Shown here: positions 40,257 through 52,663 of the stretch, one piece after another
Layout: the number at the start of each line of letters is the position of its first letter
Numbering within the stretch: the first letter of the stretch is position 1
Notes under the pieces: model-generated
Told to the model about the DNA's origin: nothing
What the model saw: the letters and a program-made list of their open reading frames with translations, nothing else
Database searches by the model: none
Translations under genes and position numbers: made by a program
Source: Klebsiella sp. RHBSTW-00484
GTDB taxonomy: Bacteria; Pseudomonadota; Gammaproteobacteria; Enterobacterales; Enterobacteriaceae
Direction of reading: 5' to 3'
Length of the DNA: 64,000 nt
NCBI RefSeq assembly: GCF_013705725.1
Contig: NZ_CP055481.1
Coordinates: forward strand, 3,658,001 to 3,722,000

Positions 40257-43200
40257 ATGAAAAGAATGTTAATCAACGCAACTCAGCAGGAAGAGTTGCG
40301 CGTCGCCCTTGTTGATGGGCAGCGCCTGTACGACCTGGATATTGAAAGCCCCGGGCACGAACAGAAAAAAGCGAACATCTACAAAGGCAAAATCACTCGC
40401 ATTGAACCTAGCCTCGAAGCCGCGTTTGTTGATTACGGTGCCGAGCGTCATGGTTTCCTCCCCCTCAAAGAAATCGCCCGCGAATACTTCCCTGCCAACT
40501 ACAACTCTCATGGCCGCCCTAACATTAAGGACGTGCTGCGTGAAGGCCAGGAAGTGATCGTTCAGATTGATAAAGAAGAGCGTGGCAACAAAGGTGCCGC
40601 CCTCACCACCTTTATCAGCCTGGCGGGTAGCTATCTGGTACTGATGCCGAACAACCCACGCGCTGGCGGTATTTCACGCCGTATCGAGGGTGACGATCGT
40701 ACCGAGTTAAAAGAAGCGCTGGCTAGCCTTGAGCTGCCAGAAGGCATGGGGCTTATCGTACGCACCGCAGGCGTCGGCAAATCCGCTGAAGCTCTGCAGT
40801 GGGACTTAAGTTTCCGCCTGAAGCACTGGGAAGCTATCAAGAAAGCCGCCGAAAGCCGCCCTGCGCCATTTCTGATCCACCAGGAAAGCAACGTTATCGT
40901 GCGCGCTTTCCGTGATTACCTGCGTCAGGATATTGGCGAAATCCTTATCGACAACCCGAAAGTGCTTGAGCTGGCTCGCCAGCATATCGCAGCGCTGGGT
41001 CGCCCGGATTTCAGCAGTAAAATCAAACTGTACACCGGTGAAATCCCGTTGTTCAGTCACTATCAGATTGAGTCGCAGATCGAATCCGCTTTCCAGCGTG
41101 AAGTTCGCCTGCCTTCCGGCGGTTCTATTGTTATCGATAGCACCGAAGCACTGACCGCAATTGATATCAACTCCGCACGCGCTACCCGCGGCGGCGACAT
41201 CGAAGAAACCGCGTTCAACACTAACCTGGAAGCAGCGGATGAAATCGCTCGCCAACTGCGTCTGCGTGACCTCGGCGGCCTGATCGTTATCGACTTTATC
41301 GACATGACGCCTGTACGCCACCAGCGCGCGGTTGAAAACCGCCTGCGCGAAGCGGTGCGTCAGGACAGAGCGCGTATTCAGATCAGCCATATTTCCCGCT
41401 TTGGTCTGCTGGAGATGTCCCGTCAGCGCCTGAGTCCATCGCTTGGAGAGTCCAGCCATCACGTCTGCCCACGTTGTAGCGGTACAGGTACCGTTCGCGA
41501 TAACGAATCTCTGTCGCTCTCCATTCTGCGTCTGATTGAAGAAGAAGCGCTGAAAGAGAACACCAAAGAAGTTCATGCCATCGTTCCAGTGCCGATCGCA
41601 TCTTACTTGCTTAACGAGAAGCGTGCCGCGGTGAGCGCCATTGAAACCCGGCAGAGCGACATTCGCGTTATCATCGTTCCAAACGATGAGATGCAAACCC
41701 CGCACTACTCCGTACTGCGCGTGCGTAAAGGTGAAGAAACCTCGACTCTGAGCTATCTGCTGCCGAAACTGCACGAAGAAGAGATGGCGATGCCTTCAGA
41801 TGAAGAGCCGCCAGAACGCAAACTTCCAGAACAACCTGCACTGGCTGCTTTTGTGATGCCAGATGCACCGCCTGCTCCTGCACAGGATGAACCAACCAGC
41901 TCACCGGCGGCCAGCACTCCGGCAACATCGGCTACGCCTAAAGCGGCTGCACCGGCTCAACCGGGTCTGGTATCACGCTTCTTTAGCGCGCTGAAAAATA
42001 TGTTCTCCGGTGGGGAAGAAACCAAGCCAGCTGAAGTTGCGGTAGAAACGAAAGCCGAAGAGAAAACCGAACGTCAGCAAGAGCGCCGTAAACCGCGTTC
42101 CAACAACCGACGTGACCGTAACGATCGTCGCGATAACCGTGACAATCGAGATAATCGAGATAATCGAGATAATCGCGACAATCGTGATAGCCGGGACAAT
42201 CGTGCTGATAACGGCGAAGGTCGGGAGTCTCGCGAAGAAAACCGTCGCAATCGCCGCGAGAAGCAGCAGAACGTCGAGGCGCGTGAGCCTCGCCAGACTA
42301 CCGGTGAAGATGCGGAGAAAGGCAAAGTCCGTGACGAGCAGCAGCCACGTCGCGAGCGTAACCGTCGTCGTAATGATGATAAACGTCAGGCTCCGCAAGA
42401 AGCGAAAGCACAGGCTCTTGAAGAACCCGTCGTGCAGGAAAGCGAGCAGGAAGAACGCGTTCAGACAATGCCACGTCGCAAACCGCGCCAGTTGGCACAG
42501 AAGGTTCGTGTTGAATCTGCTGCTGCCGAGCAGGTTGTTGAAACGCCAGAAGCTGTACTGCCGGAAATCATCGCACCGCGTACTGAACTGGCAAAAGTCG
42601 ATCTACCTGCGGTTGTTGTTGAAACTGTCGCTGAGCACGACGAAAGCATTGATACACGCGAAGCCGATGCTCGTGAGTCTAACGGTATGCCGCGCCGCTC
42701 ACGTCGCTCCCCTCGCCATCTGCGCGTAAGCGGTCAGCGTCGTCGTCGCTATCGTGACGAACGTTACCCGACTCAATCCCCGATGCCGCTCACTGTAGCC
42801 TGTGCATCGCCGGAAATGGCCTCTGGTAAAGTGTGGATCCGTTACCCGGTAGTTCGCCCGCAGGACCAGCAGCAAGAAGAAGCTCAGGTTCAGGAGTTCA
42901 CTACCGCAGTGGTAGAGCCGATTATTGTACCAGTTACTGTCGCAGAACCGGTTGTCGCTGAAGTGGTAGCACCCGCAGTGGTCGAAGAGAGTGTTGCGGA
43001 ACAGGCTATTGCCGCTGAGCCGCAAGTCGTCATCAGCGAACCTGAAGTTCCGGTTGTAGAAACAACTCATCCGGAAGTTATCGCCGCGCCGGTCGATGAA
43101 CAGCCGCAGCTGATCGCGTCAACAGATGAGGTCGTGGCTGAAGCTGTCGTCGCTGAAGCCGTAGAAGCGGCTACAGAACAAACTGTCGAACCAGAAGAGC

Positions 43201-43523
43201 TGGCGGTTGCGGAAGAACCTGCCGCAGTTGAAGACGTTGCTGTGGTAGAAGACATTCCTGTAACTGCGCAGCCAGCACCTGTAGCAGAGCCGGTTGTTGA
43301 AGCTGAGCCTGAAGCAGTTGTTGCCCCGGTTGTCGTTGTGGCTAATCGCAACGCCACTGCGCCGATGACGCGTGCACCTGCTCCAGCCTATCAGTCGGAT
43401 GCGCCGCGCCACAGTGACTGGATTCGTCCAGACTTCGCCTTTGATGGTAAAGGTGCAGCAGGCGGACACAGTGCAACCCATCAGGCGTCAGCTGGGCCTA
43501 CTCGTCCGCAACCTGTAGAGTAA
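40257..43523 (+). CDS. rne: Ribonuclease E
   Basis: 1088-residue endoribonuclease and degradosome scaffold (E. coli 1061). The N-terminal half is almost identical to E. coli: S1 domain around residues 39-119, catalytic aspartates near 303 and 346, and Zn-link Cys404 and Cys407 in CPRCSG. The C-terminal scaffold is low complexity. It has the membrane amphipathic segment [16 protein letters not shown] near 570-585, an arginine-rich RNA-binding region, a second basic region ([22 protein letters not shown]) and the PNPase-binding end. An eight-fold Asp-Asn-Arg repeat (residues 626-649) enlarges the arginine-rich region. Confidence 0.98.
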   Translation: MKRMLINATQQEELRVALVDGQRLYDLDIESPGHEQKKANIYKGKITRIEPSLEAAFVDYGAERHGFLPLKEIAREYFPANYNSHGRPNIKDVLREGQEVIVQIDKEERGNKGAALTTFISLAGSYLVLMPNNPRAGGISRRIEGDDRTELKEALASLELPEGMGLIVRTAGVGKSAEALQWDLSFRLKHWEAIKKAAESRPAPFLIHQESNVIVRAFRDYLRQDIGEILIDNPKVLELARQHIAALGRPDFSSKIKLYTGEIPLFSHYQIESQIESAFQREVRLPSGGSIVIDSTEALTAIDINSARATRGGDIEETAFNTNLEAADEIARQLRLRDLGGLIVIDFIDMTPVRHQRAVENRLREAVRQDRARIQISHISRFGLLEMSRQRLSPSLGESSHHVCPRCSGTGTVRDNESLSLSILRLIEEEALKENTKEVHAIVPVPIASYLLNEKRAAVSAIETRQSDIRVIIVPNDEMQTPHYSVLRVRKGEETSTLSYLLPKLHEEEMAMPSDEEPPERKLPEQPALAAFVMPDAPPAPAQDEPTSSPAASTPATSATPKAAAPAQPGLVSRFFSALKNMFSGGEETKPAEVAVETKAEEKTERQQERRKPRSNNRRDRNDRRDNRDNRDNRDNRDNRDNRDSRDNRADNGEGRESREENRRNRREKQQNVEAREPRQTTGEDAEKGKVRDEQQPRRERNRRRNDDKRQAPQEAKAQALEEPVVQESEQEERVQTMPRRKPRQLAQKVRVESAAAEQVVETPEAVLPEIIAPRTELAKVDLPAVVVETVAEHDESIDTREADARESNGMPRRSRRSPRHLRVSGQRRRRYRDERYPTQSPMPLTVACASPEMASGKVWIRYPVVRPQDQQQEEAQVQEFTTAVVEPIIVPVTVAEPVVAEVVAPAVVEESVAEQAIAAEPQVVISEPEVPVVETTHPEVIAAPVDEQPQLIASTDEVVAEAVVAEAVEAATEQTVEPEELAVAEEPAAVEDVAVVEDIPVTAQPAPVAEPVVEAEPEAVVAPVVVVANRNATAPMTRAPAPAYQSDAPRHSDWIRPDFAFDGKGAAGGHSATHQASAGPTRPQPVE
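42132..42203 (+). repeat. 9-bp tandem repeat in rne encoding (Asp-Asn-Arg)8
   Basis: Eight consecutive GAY-AAY-CGN units, one with AAY changed to AGC (Ser). Three adjacent units are identical GATAATCGA, suggesting recent slippage. Confidence 0.9.
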
Positions 43524-43534
43524 GTTCCGCACCT

Positions 43535-43567
43535 AAAAAGACCGGCCTTTGTGCCGGTCTTTTTTTA
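43535..43567. terminator. Bidirectional terminator after rne
   Basis: AAAAAGACCGGC and GCCGGTCTTTTTTT form a stem with A- and T-runs, between rne and the convergent LysR gene. Confidence 0.9.
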
Positions 43568-44500
43568 TTCCCCTTCCGGCTGCTGCATCCCTGCTACCTG
43601 CGGCATCACCTCTCGCATCAAATCAAGAAACTTACGCAGCCGTGTCGGATAATAACGCGCCCACGGATAAACCAGATGCACCGGTAGCGAAGAAGCTCTC
43701 CACTGCGGAAACAGTTCAACCAGCCGCCCGGCGGCAATATCTTCCGCAACTGCCCAGCTTGAGACTATCGCTACTCCCAGCCCAGCCAGCGCGGTATTGC
43801 GTGCCACATGTACGCTATCGGTACTCAGACAGGGGGCAATAGCAAAGGTAATTTGCCGACCGTCGGTCTCAGATTGCAGCATCACTTCATGCTGATAAAA
43901 TGTACTGATTGCTACCCACGGCAGTGCCGACATCTCCTGTGGAGTCTTTAGGGTCGGAGAGTTCGCCAGTAATGACGGTGAGGCAACAACGCTACGTGGA
44001 ACCACAGCCAGTTGTACCGACACCGTCGCTGGATCGACTTCAGCGCCTACACGAATCGCGCAGTCGATACCGTCACTGAGAAAGTCTACTGTCTTATCAT
44101 TCAGCATCCACTCCACTGACAGCTGCGGGTAGCGCTGTAGAAATCCTACTAATGGTCCTAATAGTTGCTGCTGACCAAATGCGTGTGGTGCCCTTACCCG
44201 CAATACGCCGACCGGCCGATCGTCCGTAATGCGTAGATCGTCTTCCAGTGCCAGCCAGGCATCTACAACCTGTCGCGCATGCTGATAACAGCGCTCTCCG
44301 TCATCGGTTAACTTCATCGCATGGGTGGTACGTAGAATCAGCTTCGCGCCAAGCAGGCCTTCCAGAGACTGTAATCGTCGACTTACCGTTGCCTGAGTAG
44401 TATTCATCTGTACAGCTGCCGCTGAGAGAGAACCAGCCTCGACGATGCGAATAAACGTTCGCATCAGTTCTATGCGATCTATACGCTCCTGCTTCTTCAT
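43565..44500 (-). CDS. LysR-family transcriptional regulator
   Basis: 311-residue LysR regulator. The N-terminal HTH (RIELMRTFIRIVEAGSLSAAAVQMNTTQATVSRRLQSLEG) is followed by the effector-binding domain. It is divergent from an MFS transporter, 109 bases away, and probably controls it. ATG 44500 was chosen because it starts just before the HTH; an ATG at 44557 adds 19 basic residues and cannot be excluded. Neither gene belongs to the E. coli order here, where the flagellar genes lie. The specific target and ligand are not recognisable. Confidence 0.88.
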   Translation of the reverse strand: MKKQERIDRIELMRTFIRIVEAGSLSAAAVQMNTTQATVSRRLQSLEGLLGAKLILRTTHAMKLTDDGERCYQHARQVVDAWLALEDDLRITDDRPVGVLRVRAPHAFGQQQLLGPLVGFLQRYPQLSVEWMLNDKTVDFLSDGIDCAIRVGAEVDPATVSVQLAVVPRSVVASPSLLANSPTLKTPQEMSALPWVAISTFYQHEVMLQSETDGRQITFAIAPCLSTDSVHVARNTALAGLGVAIVSSWAVAEDIAAGRLVELFPQWRASSLPVHLVYPWARYYPTRLRKFLDLMREVMPQVAGMQQPEGE

Positions 44501-44609
44501 TTTTCTTTTGCCTATACGCTTTACGTATAACCGTTTTACCACTGGTCTATCTACCACGCCAACCCTATTCCGGGAAAAATAGCGCCATCGCTTCTACGAG
44601 GAATTCATC

Positions 44610-45824
44610 ATGACACCAACTCCACTCACTTCCCGCGCCGCCGGATGGGTTATTTTTATGCTCGCCCTGGGCGCAGGCTTCAGCGTCGCCTCAATCTATT
44701 ACGCTCAACCGCTACTGCCGCTGATGGGTGCTAACCTGCATCTGAGCATAGAAGGAATGGGGCTGGTTCCGACCCTAACGCAAGCGGGCTACGCGCTGGG
44801 TATTCTTTTTCTTCTCCCGCTTGGCGACCGCCACGATCGCCGGACGCTGATTCTGATGAAAAGCGTCGCACTGGCAGTACTTTTACTTTTATGTAGTCTG
44901 ACTGGCCAACTGACTTCACTGCTGATTGTCAGCCTGCTTATCGGCATGGCGGCAACAATGGCGCAGGATATCGTACCAGCGGCGGCCATCCTGGCTCCGG
45001 CAGGCAAACAAGGGAAAATGGTGGGCACAGTAATGACCGGCCTGCTATTAGGGATTCTGCTCTCAAGAACCGTCAGCGGATTAGTCGGTGCCCTGTTCGG
45101 CTGGAGGGTGATGTATCAAGCCGCAGCAGTCAGCATCGCGCTGATTGGCCTGGTGATGTGGCGTGTTCTGCCACGCTTTAAAATTCACTCAACCCTAAGC
45201 TACCCGCAGTTGATGAAATCTATGGCGCATCTGTGGCAACGCTATCCGGCACTGCGTCGCGCCGCATTCGCTCAGGGCTTCCTTTCTATCGCCTTCAGCG
45301 CATTCTGGTCAACGCTGGCGGTCATGTTACTGGCTCATTATCAGATGGGGAGCGCGGTAGCCGGTGGCTTTGGTATCGCAGGTGCCGCCGGGGCGCTCGC
45401 CGCACCTCTGGCCGGTGGCCTCGCCGATAAATTTGGGGCAGAAAAAGTCACGCAATGGGGTGCCGCGCTGGTTACCGTCTCTTTTGCTCTGATGTTCCTG
45501 CTACCGATACTGCCGCCACACGGCCAGCTGATCCTGATAGCCATCTCGGCTATCGGCTTTGACCTCGGGCTGCAATCCAGCCTCGTGGCCCACCAGAATC
45601 TGGTTTATGGTCTGGAGCCTCAGGCACGTGGTCGCCTGAACGCGCTGCTGTTCACAGGGGTATTTATTGGGATGTCACTCGGTTCCGTCCTTGGCAGCAA
45701 ACTGTATGTGATGGCGGGCTGGAGTGGCGTGGTGGTGCTGGCGGTCATTACCGGTGCGATTGCTCTTGGGATCCGCTTGCTGGAAAGCGCCCGGGTCGTC
45801 TCGGCACAGCGCATCGTTAGGTAA
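44610..45824 (+). CDS. MFS transporter
   Basis: 404-residue major facilitator with twelve predicted membrane segments. The loop 2-3 motif GDRHDRRTLILMKS (near residue 72) is the MFS signature, with a second-half counterpart ADKFGAEKVTQW. It resembles the YnfM/AraJ-like drug or metabolite efflux group; substrate unknown. A GAGG ribosome site precedes the ATG. Divergent LysR regulator upstream; shared terminator region with murJ downstream. Confidence 0.88.
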   Translation: MTPTPLTSRAAGWVIFMLALGAGFSVASIYYAQPLLPLMGANLHLSIEGMGLVPTLTQAGYALGILFLLPLGDRHDRRTLILMKSVALAVLLLLCSLTGQLTSLLIVSLLIGMAATMAQDIVPAAAILAPAGKQGKMVGTVMTGLLLGILLSRTVSGLVGALFGWRVMYQAAAVSIALIGLVMWRVLPRFKIHSTLSYPQLMKSMAHLWQRYPALRRAAFAQGFLSIAFSAFWSTLAVMLLAHYQMGSAVAGGFGIAGAAGALAAPLAGGLADKFGAEKVTQWGAALVTVSFALMFLLPILPPHGQLILIAISAIGFDLGLQSSLVAHQNLVYGLEPQARGRLNALLFTGVFIGMSLGSVLGSKLYVMAGWSGVVVLAVITGAIALGIRLLESARVVSAQRIVR

Positions 45825-45858
45825 AAAAAGCCGCTCTGCATAGATTGCAGAGCGGCTT
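45823..45858. terminator. Terminator between MFS gene and murJ
   Basis: AAGCCGCTCTGCA and TGCAGAGCGGCTT form a 13-bp stem. The A-run on the left gives a T-run for the leftward murJ; it can also close the MFS gene. Confidence 0.88.
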
Positions 45859-45877
45859 GGTATTCTGATCAAGCGAC

Positions 45878-47515
<1,638 letters not shown>

Positions 47516-47525
47516 TTACAACGGG

Positions 47526-48449
47526 TTATTCACTCATCGCCTCGCGCCAGAGTTTTTCCACGATGCGCTGGGCCAACAGCGCCTGCTCGCCGGATGTTTC
47601 GGGAACAGTCTGATTTTGCACACATTCAATGAAGTGACGAGCACAGCCGGTAAACCCACGCTGCTCAAGCGTCGTTTGCCAACCGGGAACCGGACGCTGT
47701 ATTACGCCAAGCCCGCGCTCCTCTTGCCACTCTCGCATATCCCGCACTTCATAAAGCCCACCGTCGGTCACTGCCTGTACCCACTCCCGCTGGCTACCGC
47801 CGCGACGGTGCATACTGGTTGTGACCTGAATTTGTGCGGAGCTGAAATGATGTTCCGCGTAAAGCATTTCACCTTGCGCCGTCGTTTGCAGCGTTCCGCT
47901 GCTCAAACGCACCTTATCACCTGCCAGCCACAATGCTGTATCGACAACATGTAAATAGTCATCCAACAGAGTAAAGCGCAGATCGTGGCCCACGCTGTCG
48001 CTGCGGTGCTTATCCATTCGCAGCGAGGCCGCATTGCCCAATTGCGCTTTTAGTTCACGATACAGTGGCGCAAAACGACGGTTAAAACCCACCATCAGTG
48101 TAAGATTACGCCGGGCTGCCAGTTCTACCAGTGACTCCGCATCGCTGAGCTTATCCGCCAGCGGTTTATCAACGCAGACATGAACTCCAGCATTGAGCAG
48201 TTGGCTCACAATTTCATAATGTGAAGCCGTTGAAGTGTGCACGAATACAGCGTCACACTGTGCTGCCAGTTGCTCTAGTGAATCGGCATAGGGAATACGC
48301 CAGGTTTCGCAAACGGGCAACGCTTTCTCTTTTCCACGGGACCACGCCGCCTGTAGCGTCCAGCCGTCCGCGGCCCCCAGCACTGGCAGCCAGGCCTTTT
48401 GTGCGATACCCCCTAAACCAACAACACCTACGCGTAGTTTTGCCGACAT
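47526..48449 (-). CDS. mviM: MviM (YceM), putative oxidoreductase
   Basis: 307-residue Gfo/Idh/MocA-family protein. The Rossmann motif VGLGGIAQKAWLPVL lies near residue 10, and the family EKP equivalent is CVDKPLADKLSDAE near 92. The substrate is unknown. It ends the rimJ-yceH-mviM run, 2 bases after yceH, upstream of murJ. Confidence 0.94.
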   Translation of the reverse strand: MSAKLRVGVVGLGGIAQKAWLPVLGAADGWTLQAAWSRGKEKALPVCETWRIPYADSLEQLAAQCDAVFVHTSTASHYEIVSQLLNAGVHVCVDKPLADKLSDAESLVELAARRNLTLMVGFNRRFAPLYRELKAQLGNAASLRMDKHRSDSVGHDLRFTLLDDYLHVVDTALWLAGDKVRLSSGTLQTTAQGEMLYAEHHFSSAQIQVTTSMHRRGGSQREWVQAVTDGGLYEVRDMREWQEERGLGVIQRPVPGWQTTLEQRGFTGCARHFIECVQNQTVPETSGEQALLAQRIVEKLWREAMSE

Positions 48450-48451
48450 GC

Positions 48452-49099
48452 TTAATCTCCCAGATGAGCCAGCAGTGAGTCCAGGCGCGCTTTTAGCTCT
48501 GCCACTTCCTCTTCCAGAACCTCAACACGGGCCTGAAGATCATCACCCGGCGGTGAAACGGCTTCCACTGCGGTGATAAGTGAATCCATATCATCGCAGA
48601 AGAGATGCATATAGCGACTTTCACGTTTTCCCGGCTCACGCGGCAAGCGCGCGACATACGGACCGTCTTCGCGTTTAGCCAGGTTTTCGAGAACGCTTTC
48701 AACTTCCGCCATATCGCTGAATTCATGCATCCGTTGTGCTCGTCCCCGGAGTTCACCAGGCGTCTGCGCGCCACGCAAAAGTAGCGTGGTGACGATAGCC
48801 ACCTCCGCAGAGGTTAATTTCAGATCGCCAAACTCAGAGTTACAGAAACGTTGTTCATATTTGGTCACCCGGTTACCGAACCCACTCACCGTGCGCAAGT
48901 AGTGTCGTTTCACTAGCGTATCAAGGAGGTCCTGAACATCGCTCTCACTTAACGACATCACCGGCTCACGGTTCGTTTTCTGATTACACGCGGTCACGAC
49001 CGCATTAACCGATAGAGGATATTGCTCCGGCGTGGTGACCTGCTTTTCCAACAGGCAGCCAATGACGCGCGCTTCATGCGCGGTTAACTGATATTTCAT
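48452..49099 (-). CDS. yceH: YceH (UPF0502) protein
   Basis: 215-residue conserved protein with two winged-helix domains (DUF480) and a C-terminal coiled coil ([22 protein letters not shown], last 30 residues). Molecular role unknown; a nucleic-acid or protein-binding role is likely from the fold. Nine bases downstream of rimJ. Confidence 0.94.
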   Translation of the reverse strand: MKYQLTAHEARVIGCLLEKQVTTPEQYPLSVNAVVTACNQKTNREPVMSLSESDVQDLLDTLVKRHYLRTVSGFGNRVTKYEQRFCNSEFGDLKLTSAEVAIVTTLLLRGAQTPGELRGRAQRMHEFSDMAEVESVLENLAKREDGPYVARLPREPGKRESRYMHLFCDDMDSLITAVEAVSPPGDDLQARVEVLEEEVAELKARLDSLLAHLGD

Positions 49100-49108
49100 G
49101 ATGTCTCC

Positions 49109-49693
49109 TTAGCGACCTGGGATCCAGTCCGGTGTCGTCAACGCCGTCAATACATGATCACGCCACTGCCCATCGATCAGCAGATAATCTTTGGCGTAAC
49201 CCTCTTTTTCAAAGCCTAAACGCGCCAGTAAATCGCCGCTGCGCTGATTATGCGGCATATAGTTTGCCATTATGCGGTGGATATGTTGCGTGCGTTGCAT
49301 ATAGCGAATGGCCGAAGTTAATGCTTCGAACATCAGTCCCTGTCCCTGCCATTTCTCACCGATGGAATAACCGAGATAACAGGCGTGAAACGACCCGCGC
49401 ACGACATTGGAAAAATTCGCCACGCCGACAATTTCTTTTTCTTCCGCATCAAGCAGAGCAAAATAAAATGCTGAACCTTGCTTATGAAACTCCGAGATCA
49501 TCGACAAACGCGCCTGCCAACCGGAAGGGTAACAGTGGCTGTCATCGCGCACTGGCTCCCAGGGTTTTAAGAACCCTTTATTCTCCGCGTAATAATCGGC
49601 CAGACGCCAGGCGTCACGATCGTGAACCAGGCGTACCATCAGCCGGTCCGTCGTCAAACGCACCTTCGGTACGTTACTGCGATAGCCAAACAT
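49109..49693 (-). CDS. rimJ: Ribosomal protein uS5 N-alanine acetyltransferase RimJ
   Basis: 194-residue GNAT acetyltransferase that acetylates the N-terminal alanine of ribosomal protein S5. The acetyl-CoA motif region [20 protein letters not shown] is near residue 107, followed by [20 protein letters not shown]. Divergent from mdtH, as in E. coli. Confidence 0.96.
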   Translation of the reverse strand: MFGYRSNVPKVRLTTDRLMVRLVHDRDAWRLADYYAENKGFLKPWEPVRDDSHCYPSGWQARLSMISEFHKQGSAFYFALLDAEEKEIVGVANFSNVVRGSFHACYLGYSIGEKWQGQGLMFEALTSAIRYMQRTQHIHRIMANYMPHNQRSGDLLARLGFEKEGYAKDYLLIDGQWRDHVLTALTTPDWIPGR

Positions 49694-49922
49694 TCCCCTC
49701 TCCTGTTCCCCTGACGCAATACTTGCTCACTTTACTATACCTGTCCTGCGCGGCAGTGTGAAAACAGCAACATACCATTTTCTGCACCATCTCCGCTTTT
49801 CGATGAATAGCCTCTATCGTTCTTGCATTTTGATAAAAAAATATTGTCGCAAGTTAGCTGGGAAAATAACCTTCTACCCCGCAGAATGTCAGAGCTTATC
49901 CTTATTTTTCCCTGGAGGGGAA

Positions 49923-51131
49923 ATGTCCCGCGTATCGCAGGCACGGAGCCTGGGTAAATATTTCCTGTTAGTCGATAACATGCTGGTGGTGCTCGGCTTT
50001 TTTGTCGTATTTCCGCTGATCTCTATTCGCTTTGTCGACCAAATGGGCTGGGCAGCACTCATGGTCGGGATCGCACTAGGTCTGCGCCAGCTGGTGCAGC
50101 AAGGATTAGGTATCTTTGGCGGCGCGGTTGCCGACCGTTTCGGCGCCAAACCCATGATTGTCACCGGCATGCTGATGCGAGCCGGTGGTTTTGCTGCCAT
50201 GGCCATCGCCCATGAACCGTGGGTATTATGGCTATCCTGCATTCTCTCCGGTCTTGGCGGCACCCTATTCGACCCGCCGCGAGCAGCCCTGGTGGTCAAA
50301 CTTGTACGCCCGCATCAACGTGGCCGCTTTTTCTCTATTCTGATGATGCAGGATAGCGCGGGAGCGGTAATCGGCGCGCTGTTAGGCAGTTGGCTGTTGC
50401 AATATGATTTTCGTCTGGTTTGTAGCGCCGGGGCTGCGTTGTTCATCGTCTGTGCGGCATTTAACGCCTGGTATCTTCCCGCCTGGAAACTCTCTACGGT
50501 GAAAACACCCGTGCGTGAAGGGCTGGGTCGGGTACTCCGTGACAAACGCTTTGTCACCTATGTTCTGACGCTGACGGGCTACTATATGCTGGCGGTTCAG
50601 GTCATGTTAATGCTGCCAATCATGGTCAACGACATTGCCGGTTCTCCATCAGCGGTAAAATGGATGTATGCCATTGAAGCAGATATTTCACTGACCCTGC
50701 TTTATCCGATTGCCCGCTGGAGTGAAAAACGCTTTCGCCTTGAACATCGTTTGATGGCCGGCCTGTTGGTCATGACGCTGGCCATGATGCCGATTGGCTT
50801 AAGCAGCAACCTACAGCAACTGTTTACGCTGATCTGCATCTTCTATATAGGTTCCATTATTGCTGAACCCGCGCGTGAAACGCTGGGGGCTTCGCTGGCA
50901 GACTCCAGAGCACGAGGTAGCTACATGGGCTTTAGCCGCTTAGGATTAGCCTTTGGCGGTGCCTTCGGTTACGCAGGCGGAGGCTGGCTTTTTGACGCAG
51001 GTAAAGCCGCCGGACAACCTGAGCTACCGTGGTTGATGTTAGGCATCATCGGCTTTGCAACATTTATCGCGCTGTGGTGGCAGTTCAGCCCTAAACGTTC
51101 GACCTCCGGAATGCTGGAACCGCGCACCTAA
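49923..51131 (+). CDS. mdtH: Multidrug MFS transporter MdtH
   Basis: 402-residue MFS efflux protein with twelve membrane segments. E. coli MdtH confers modest quinolone resistance when overproduced. The motif [20 protein letters not shown] is seen near residue 74. ATG 49923 (SD GGAGGGG at 49913-49919) gives the E. coli start MSRVSQAR; the longer frame from 49758 would add 55 residues that are not MFS-like. Confidence 0.95.
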   Translation: MSRVSQARSLGKYFLLVDNMLVVLGFFVVFPLISIRFVDQMGWAALMVGIALGLRQLVQQGLGIFGGAVADRFGAKPMIVTGMLMRAGGFAAMAIAHEPWVLWLSCILSGLGGTLFDPPRAALVVKLVRPHQRGRFFSILMMQDSAGAVIGALLGSWLLQYDFRLVCSAGAALFIVCAAFNAWYLPAWKLSTVKTPVREGLGRVLRDKRFVTYVLTLTGYYMLAVQVMLMLPIMVNDIAGSPSAVKWMYAIEADISLTLLYPIARWSEKRFRLEHRLMAGLLVMTLAMMPIGLSSNLQQLFTLICIFYIGSIIAEPARETLGASLADSRARGSYMGFSRLGLAFGGAFGYAGGGWLFDAGKAAGQPELPWLMLGIIGFATFIALWWQFSPKRSTSGMLEPRT

Positions 51132-51196
51132 GTTGCCGGACCCTCGTTTCTCTTCCATAATGAATTCAGGACACTCAGTCACTATGGAGGAGAAAC

Positions 51197-51844
51197 GTGA
51201 AGTTATATATCTACGATCACTGCCCATTCTGCCTTAAAGCCCGCATGATTTTCGGCCTGAAGAATATCCCCGTCGAACTGATCACGATTCTGGAGGATGA
51301 TGAATCAACCCCAACCCGAATGATCGGTCAGAAGATGGTGCCTATTCTGCAAAAAGACGACAGTCGCTACATGCCGGAAAGCATGGATATCGTGCATTAC
51401 ATCGATAAACTGGATCGCCAACAGCTGCTCACCGGCCCACGTAATCCGGCGATTGAAACCTGGTTGCGTAAAGTCAACACCTATGCCAACCGCCTGCTGA
51501 TGCCGCGTTTCGCAAAGTCTTCCTTTGATGAATTCTCTACGCCTGAAGCGCGCACTTATTTTGTGAATAAGAAAGAAGCGTCAATTGGCAGTTTTGCCGA
51601 TCATCTCGCACATTCCCCCGGGCTGGTTAAGAACATCAGTGACGATCTGCGGGCGCTGGATAAACTGATAGTTCAGCCGAACGCCGTTAATGGGGAACTG
51701 TCTGAAGATGATATTCATCTCTTTCCGCTACTGCGCAGCCTGACGCTGGTCGCAGGTGTGAGCTGGCCAAGTCGCGTCGCCGCCTACCGCGATAATATGG
51801 CCAAACAGACGCAGATTAATTTACTGTCATCTATGGCCATTTAG
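51197..51844 (+). CDS. grxB: Glutaredoxin 2
   Basis: 215-residue glutaredoxin with a GST-like fold: an N-terminal thioredoxin-like domain with active site CPFC (residues 9-12; E. coli has CPYC) and an all-helical C-terminal domain. It reduces protein mixed disulfides using glutathione. The start is GTG at 51197 behind a strong GGAGGAG ribosome site. Confidence 0.96.
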   Translation: MKLYIYDHCPFCLKARMIFGLKNIPVELITILEDDESTPTRMIGQKMVPILQKDDSRYMPESMDIVHYIDKLDRQQLLTGPRNPAIETWLRKVNTYANRLLMPRFAKSSFDEFSTPEARTYFVNKKEASIGSFADHLAHSPGLVKNISDDLRALDKLIVQPNAVNGELSEDDIHLFPLLRSLTLVAGVSWPSRVAAYRDNMAKQTQINLLSSMAI

Positions 51845-51850
51845 ACCTAA

Positions 51851-51879
51851 GGCAGCGAAAGGTTTGGTCGTTCGCTGCC
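51851..51879 (+). terminator. Terminator-like hairpin after grxB
   Basis: GGCAGCGAA and TTCGCTGCC form a 9-bp stem 6 bases after the grxB stop; the CTTCTTTTTC that follows is a loose T-run. Confidence 0.6.
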
Positions 51880-51980
51880 GCCTCGCTTCTTTTTCAGTCT
51901 TTTCCGCTAGCACCTCCCGTGCTGGTAGGCCATGCTGCTTTGTGTCAGGATGAACCTATGGCATGACATTAAGGAACCCA

Positions 51981-52541
51981 ATGAAAAAGATGTTTATCGC
52001 GGCCGCGCTTATTGTTAGCGGCCTTCTGAGCGGCTGTAACCAGCTTACGCAATATTCGGTTAGCGAGCAGGAAATCAACCAGGCGCTGCAGAAACGTAAT
52101 CACTTCGCCAAGGATATTGGCCTGCCTGGCGTAGCGGATGCCCACATTGAGCTGAAAAACCTTACCAGCGCCATTGGTCGTGAAGAACCGAACAAAGTGA
52201 CGCTAAGCGGAGTGGCGAATTTAGATCTGAATTCATTATTCGGTAACCAGAAAGCAACCATTGATCTGAAGCTCAAAGCGCTACCGGTATTTAATAAAGA
52301 AAAAGGGGCCATTTTCTTGCAGGAGATGGAAGTTGTTGATGCGAAAGTCCACCCTGAGAAGCTGCAGTCTGTCGTCCAAACGCTAATCCCCTATCTCAAT
52401 CAATCACTACGTAGCTACTTCAATCAACAGCCCGCTTACGTGCTGCGCGAAGATGCCAGCACGGGTGAAGCATTGGCGAAAAAGTATGCTAAAGGTATCG
52501 AGGTGAAACCTGGGGAGATCATCATCCCCTTCACCAATTAA
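51981..52541 (+). CDS. yceB: YceB lipoprotein
   Basis: 186-residue DUF1439 lipoprotein. The lipobox LLSGC has its cysteine at residue 19. The mature domain resembles the SMP/BPI-like lipid-binding fold predicted for this family; function is unknown. ATG 51981, with AAGGA at 51971, gives the E. coli length; the ATG at 51963 adds 6 residues. Confidence 0.94.
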   Translation: MKKMFIAAALIVSGLLSGCNQLTQYSVSEQEINQALQKRNHFAKDIGLPGVADAHIELKNLTSAIGREEPNKVTLSGVANLDLNSLFGNQKATIDLKLKALPVFNKEKGAIFLQEMEVVDAKVHPEKLQSVVQTLIPYLNQSLRSYFNQQPAYVLREDASTGEALAKKYAKGIEVKPGEIIIPFTN

Positions 52542-52546
52542 TTCTT

Positions 52547-52571
52547 CGGGCGCTTCAGCGCCCGTTTTTTT
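52547..52571 (+). terminator. yceB terminator
   Basis: CGGGCGC-TTCA-GCGCCCG followed by seven T, 5 bases after the yceB stop. Confidence 0.92.
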
Positions 52572-52587
52572 ACGGAAATTGATGCAA

Positions 52588-52603
52588 AGGAAAACGTTTA
52601 CGC
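52588..52603 (+). promoter_or_regulatory. PurR-like operator upstream of pyrC
   Basis: AGGAAAACGTTTACGC matches the PurR operator core (ACGCAAACGTTTNCGT type) and its place in E. coli, where PurR represses pyrC. Confidence 0.7.
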
Positions 52604-52663
52604 TTATCCTTAGTGCCCGGCAAAAACAGCCCTGATGACTGAACTTATTAGCCGGAGCCTTCC

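Noticed and set aside
40806..41774. 322-codon open frame antisense to rne
   Set aside because: Lies fully within the highly conserved catalytic half of rne on the opposite strand; no domain signature.
42132..42203. Short tandem repeats that might suggest a CRISPR array
   Set aside because: Nine-base in-frame units without spacers inside rne; this is a coding repeat.
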